From Chitinophaga pinensis (lineage in GTDB: Bacteria > Bacteroidota > Bacteroidia > Flavobacteriales_D > Crocinitomicaceae): a stretch of 7,015 nucleotides of DNA. The position numbers and the translations under genes are program-made. Location of the stretch: assembly GCA_945868555.1 (NCBI GenBank), contig CAMBMC010000125.1, forward strand, positions 1 to 7,015, written 5' to 3'. A model generated the notes under the pieces. It saw only the letters and a program-made list of their open reading frames with translations. It searched no databases and had not been told where the DNA came from. Shown here one piece after another: positions 6,391-7,015 of the stretch (position 1 is its first letter; every line of letters begins with the position of its first letter).

Positions 6391-7015
6391 TTAATTCTTC
6401 GGTTTGAAATAATAGGTAAAGCCAAAACCAGCGATCAGTGAACCATTGATTTTTCCAAACTCGGAAGTTTCGTAGCCTCCCAAAGTTTGAAGTCCAATCA
6501 TATAGGGTTGAAAAGCATATCCCTGCAATCCGTATCCAATAAAAAAGCGAAAGGATGTAAGTTCATCGGCAGTCAAAATTAAACCCATTGTAGGTTCGAT
6601 ATATCCTGCTTCTGCCACATAAGGATTTTGGCCAAAAACTTTATTTAGGTCCGTATCAAAGTAGCTTTGGGTGTATCCAATTTTCAAACTAAAATCTGTC
6701 GCAAAACGTTCTGTATGGAACTTTTCCCAACCCACTTTCACAAATACACCACCGTTATGCATCCCACCATATACTTTCTTTGGCACTTTAAATTCATTGA
6801 TCGTGTAGTAGGAATACATTACTCCAGCTCCAAGGATCAAGTGATTTCTAAAAGCAAACTGATAATAGGGCGCAACATTGGCCAATCCTTGCATGATATT
6901 CTTGAATGGCTTGTTGGTCATTCCGTTAGGAAGTCCAAGCTCAAGGTTGAATGTATGACGTGGCTCAATGGCTTGAGCTTTCGTGTTGAAGAAACAAAAG
7001 CAAAAAAATGAGATC
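6391..7015 (-). CDS. Outer-membrane beta-barrel-like protein, N-terminus cut by window edge
   Basis: The frame is open to the right edge, giving 207 visible residues. The first visible ones, ISFFCFCFFNTKAQA, are the hydrophobic core and AQA cleavage site of a Sec signal peptide, so only a few residues, including the start codon, are missing. Reading from the internal ATG at 6921 would wrongly remove the signal. The mature part begins IEPRHTFNLELGLPNG and alternates short aromatic and glycine-rich strands (for example YYQFAFRNHLILGAGVMYSYY, shortened here, and FSLKIGYTQSYF) with polar turns. It ends in SLIAGFGFTYYFKPKN, consistent with a small outer-membrane barrel of eight or so strands. No OmpA, TonB or porin motif is seen and I do not recognise a named family, so the function is unknown. 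The stop lies 4 bp before the GNAT start. Any promoter of this gene lies outside the window. Confidence 0.8.
   Translation of the reverse strand, partial: ISFFCFCFFNTKAQAIEPRHTFNLELGLPNGMTNKPFKNIMQGLANVAPYYQFAFRNHLILGAGVMYSYYTINEFKVPKKVYGGMHNGGVFVKVGWEKFHTERFATDFSLKIGYTQSYFDTDLNKVFGQNPYVAEAGYIEPTMGLILTADELTSFRFFIGYGLQGYAFQPYMIGLQTLGGYETSEFGKINGSLIAGFGFTYYFKPKN

Noticed and set aside
6667..7011. Open frame of 114 codons on the plus strand opposite the barrel protein
   Set aside because: It lies antisense to a gene with a signal peptide and beta-strand pattern. Its own translation has no recognisable domain.
1..7015. Mobile element, CRISPR, tRNA or defence-system content
   Set aside because: No transposase, terminal repeats, direct-repeat arrays, cloverleaf-like sequences or toxin/nuclease genes were seen. 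The window is filled by intact housekeeping and envelope genes.

Overview
The window is a compact, single-strand stretch of chromosomal housekeeping DNA. All nine genes lie on the minus strand, so transcription runs from high to low coordinates. The features suggest a Bacteroidota bacterium, most likely of the order Flavobacteriales. The DNA is moderately AT-rich and most starts have no Shine-Dalgarno sequence. There are two consecutive lipoproteins with short lipoboxes, one carrying a divergent GldI-like FKBP domain. A small protein between ligA and dapA resembles a Bacteroidota-restricted family (DUF6913, from memory). A Crocinitomicaceae/Fluviicola-type source is possible, but this is a guess from general gene style.

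Layout in transcription order: (1) an outer-membrane beta-barrel-like protein with a Sec signal peptide, whose first few residues lie beyond the right edge (6391-7015); (2) a GNAT acetyltransferase starting at GTG (5901-6386); (3) prmC, the release-factor glutamine methyltransferase (5005-5880), with the only strong Shine-Dalgarno in the window; (4) ligA, NAD+-dependent DNA ligase (2986-4995); (5) a small DUF6913-like protein (2522-2986); (6) dapA, dihydrodipicolinate synthase (1645-2529); (7) a DHH/DHHA1 phosphoesterase of the NrnA type (614-1645); (8) an FKBP-type lipoprotein (96-611); (9) the first 33 codons of a second lipoprotein, cut by the left edge (1-99).

Junctions are extremely tight. 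Intergenic gaps are 4, 20, 9 and 2 bp, and the other four junctions overlap by 1, 8, 1 and 4 bp (TAATG, an 8-bp overlap, TGATG, ATGA). No promoter or terminator is visible, so the set probably forms one operon or a few overlapping transcripts with translational coupling. The products do not form one pathway. They cover translation termination, DNA replication and repair, lysine/diaminopimelate synthesis, nano-RNA/pAp turnover and envelope protein folding.

I found no mobile element, CRISPR array, RNA gene, defence island or other sign of a new system. The points most worth a second look are the FKBP lipoprotein, whose canonical active-site residues are largely replaced, its pairing with the next lipoprotein, and the uncharacterised protein between ligA and dapA.
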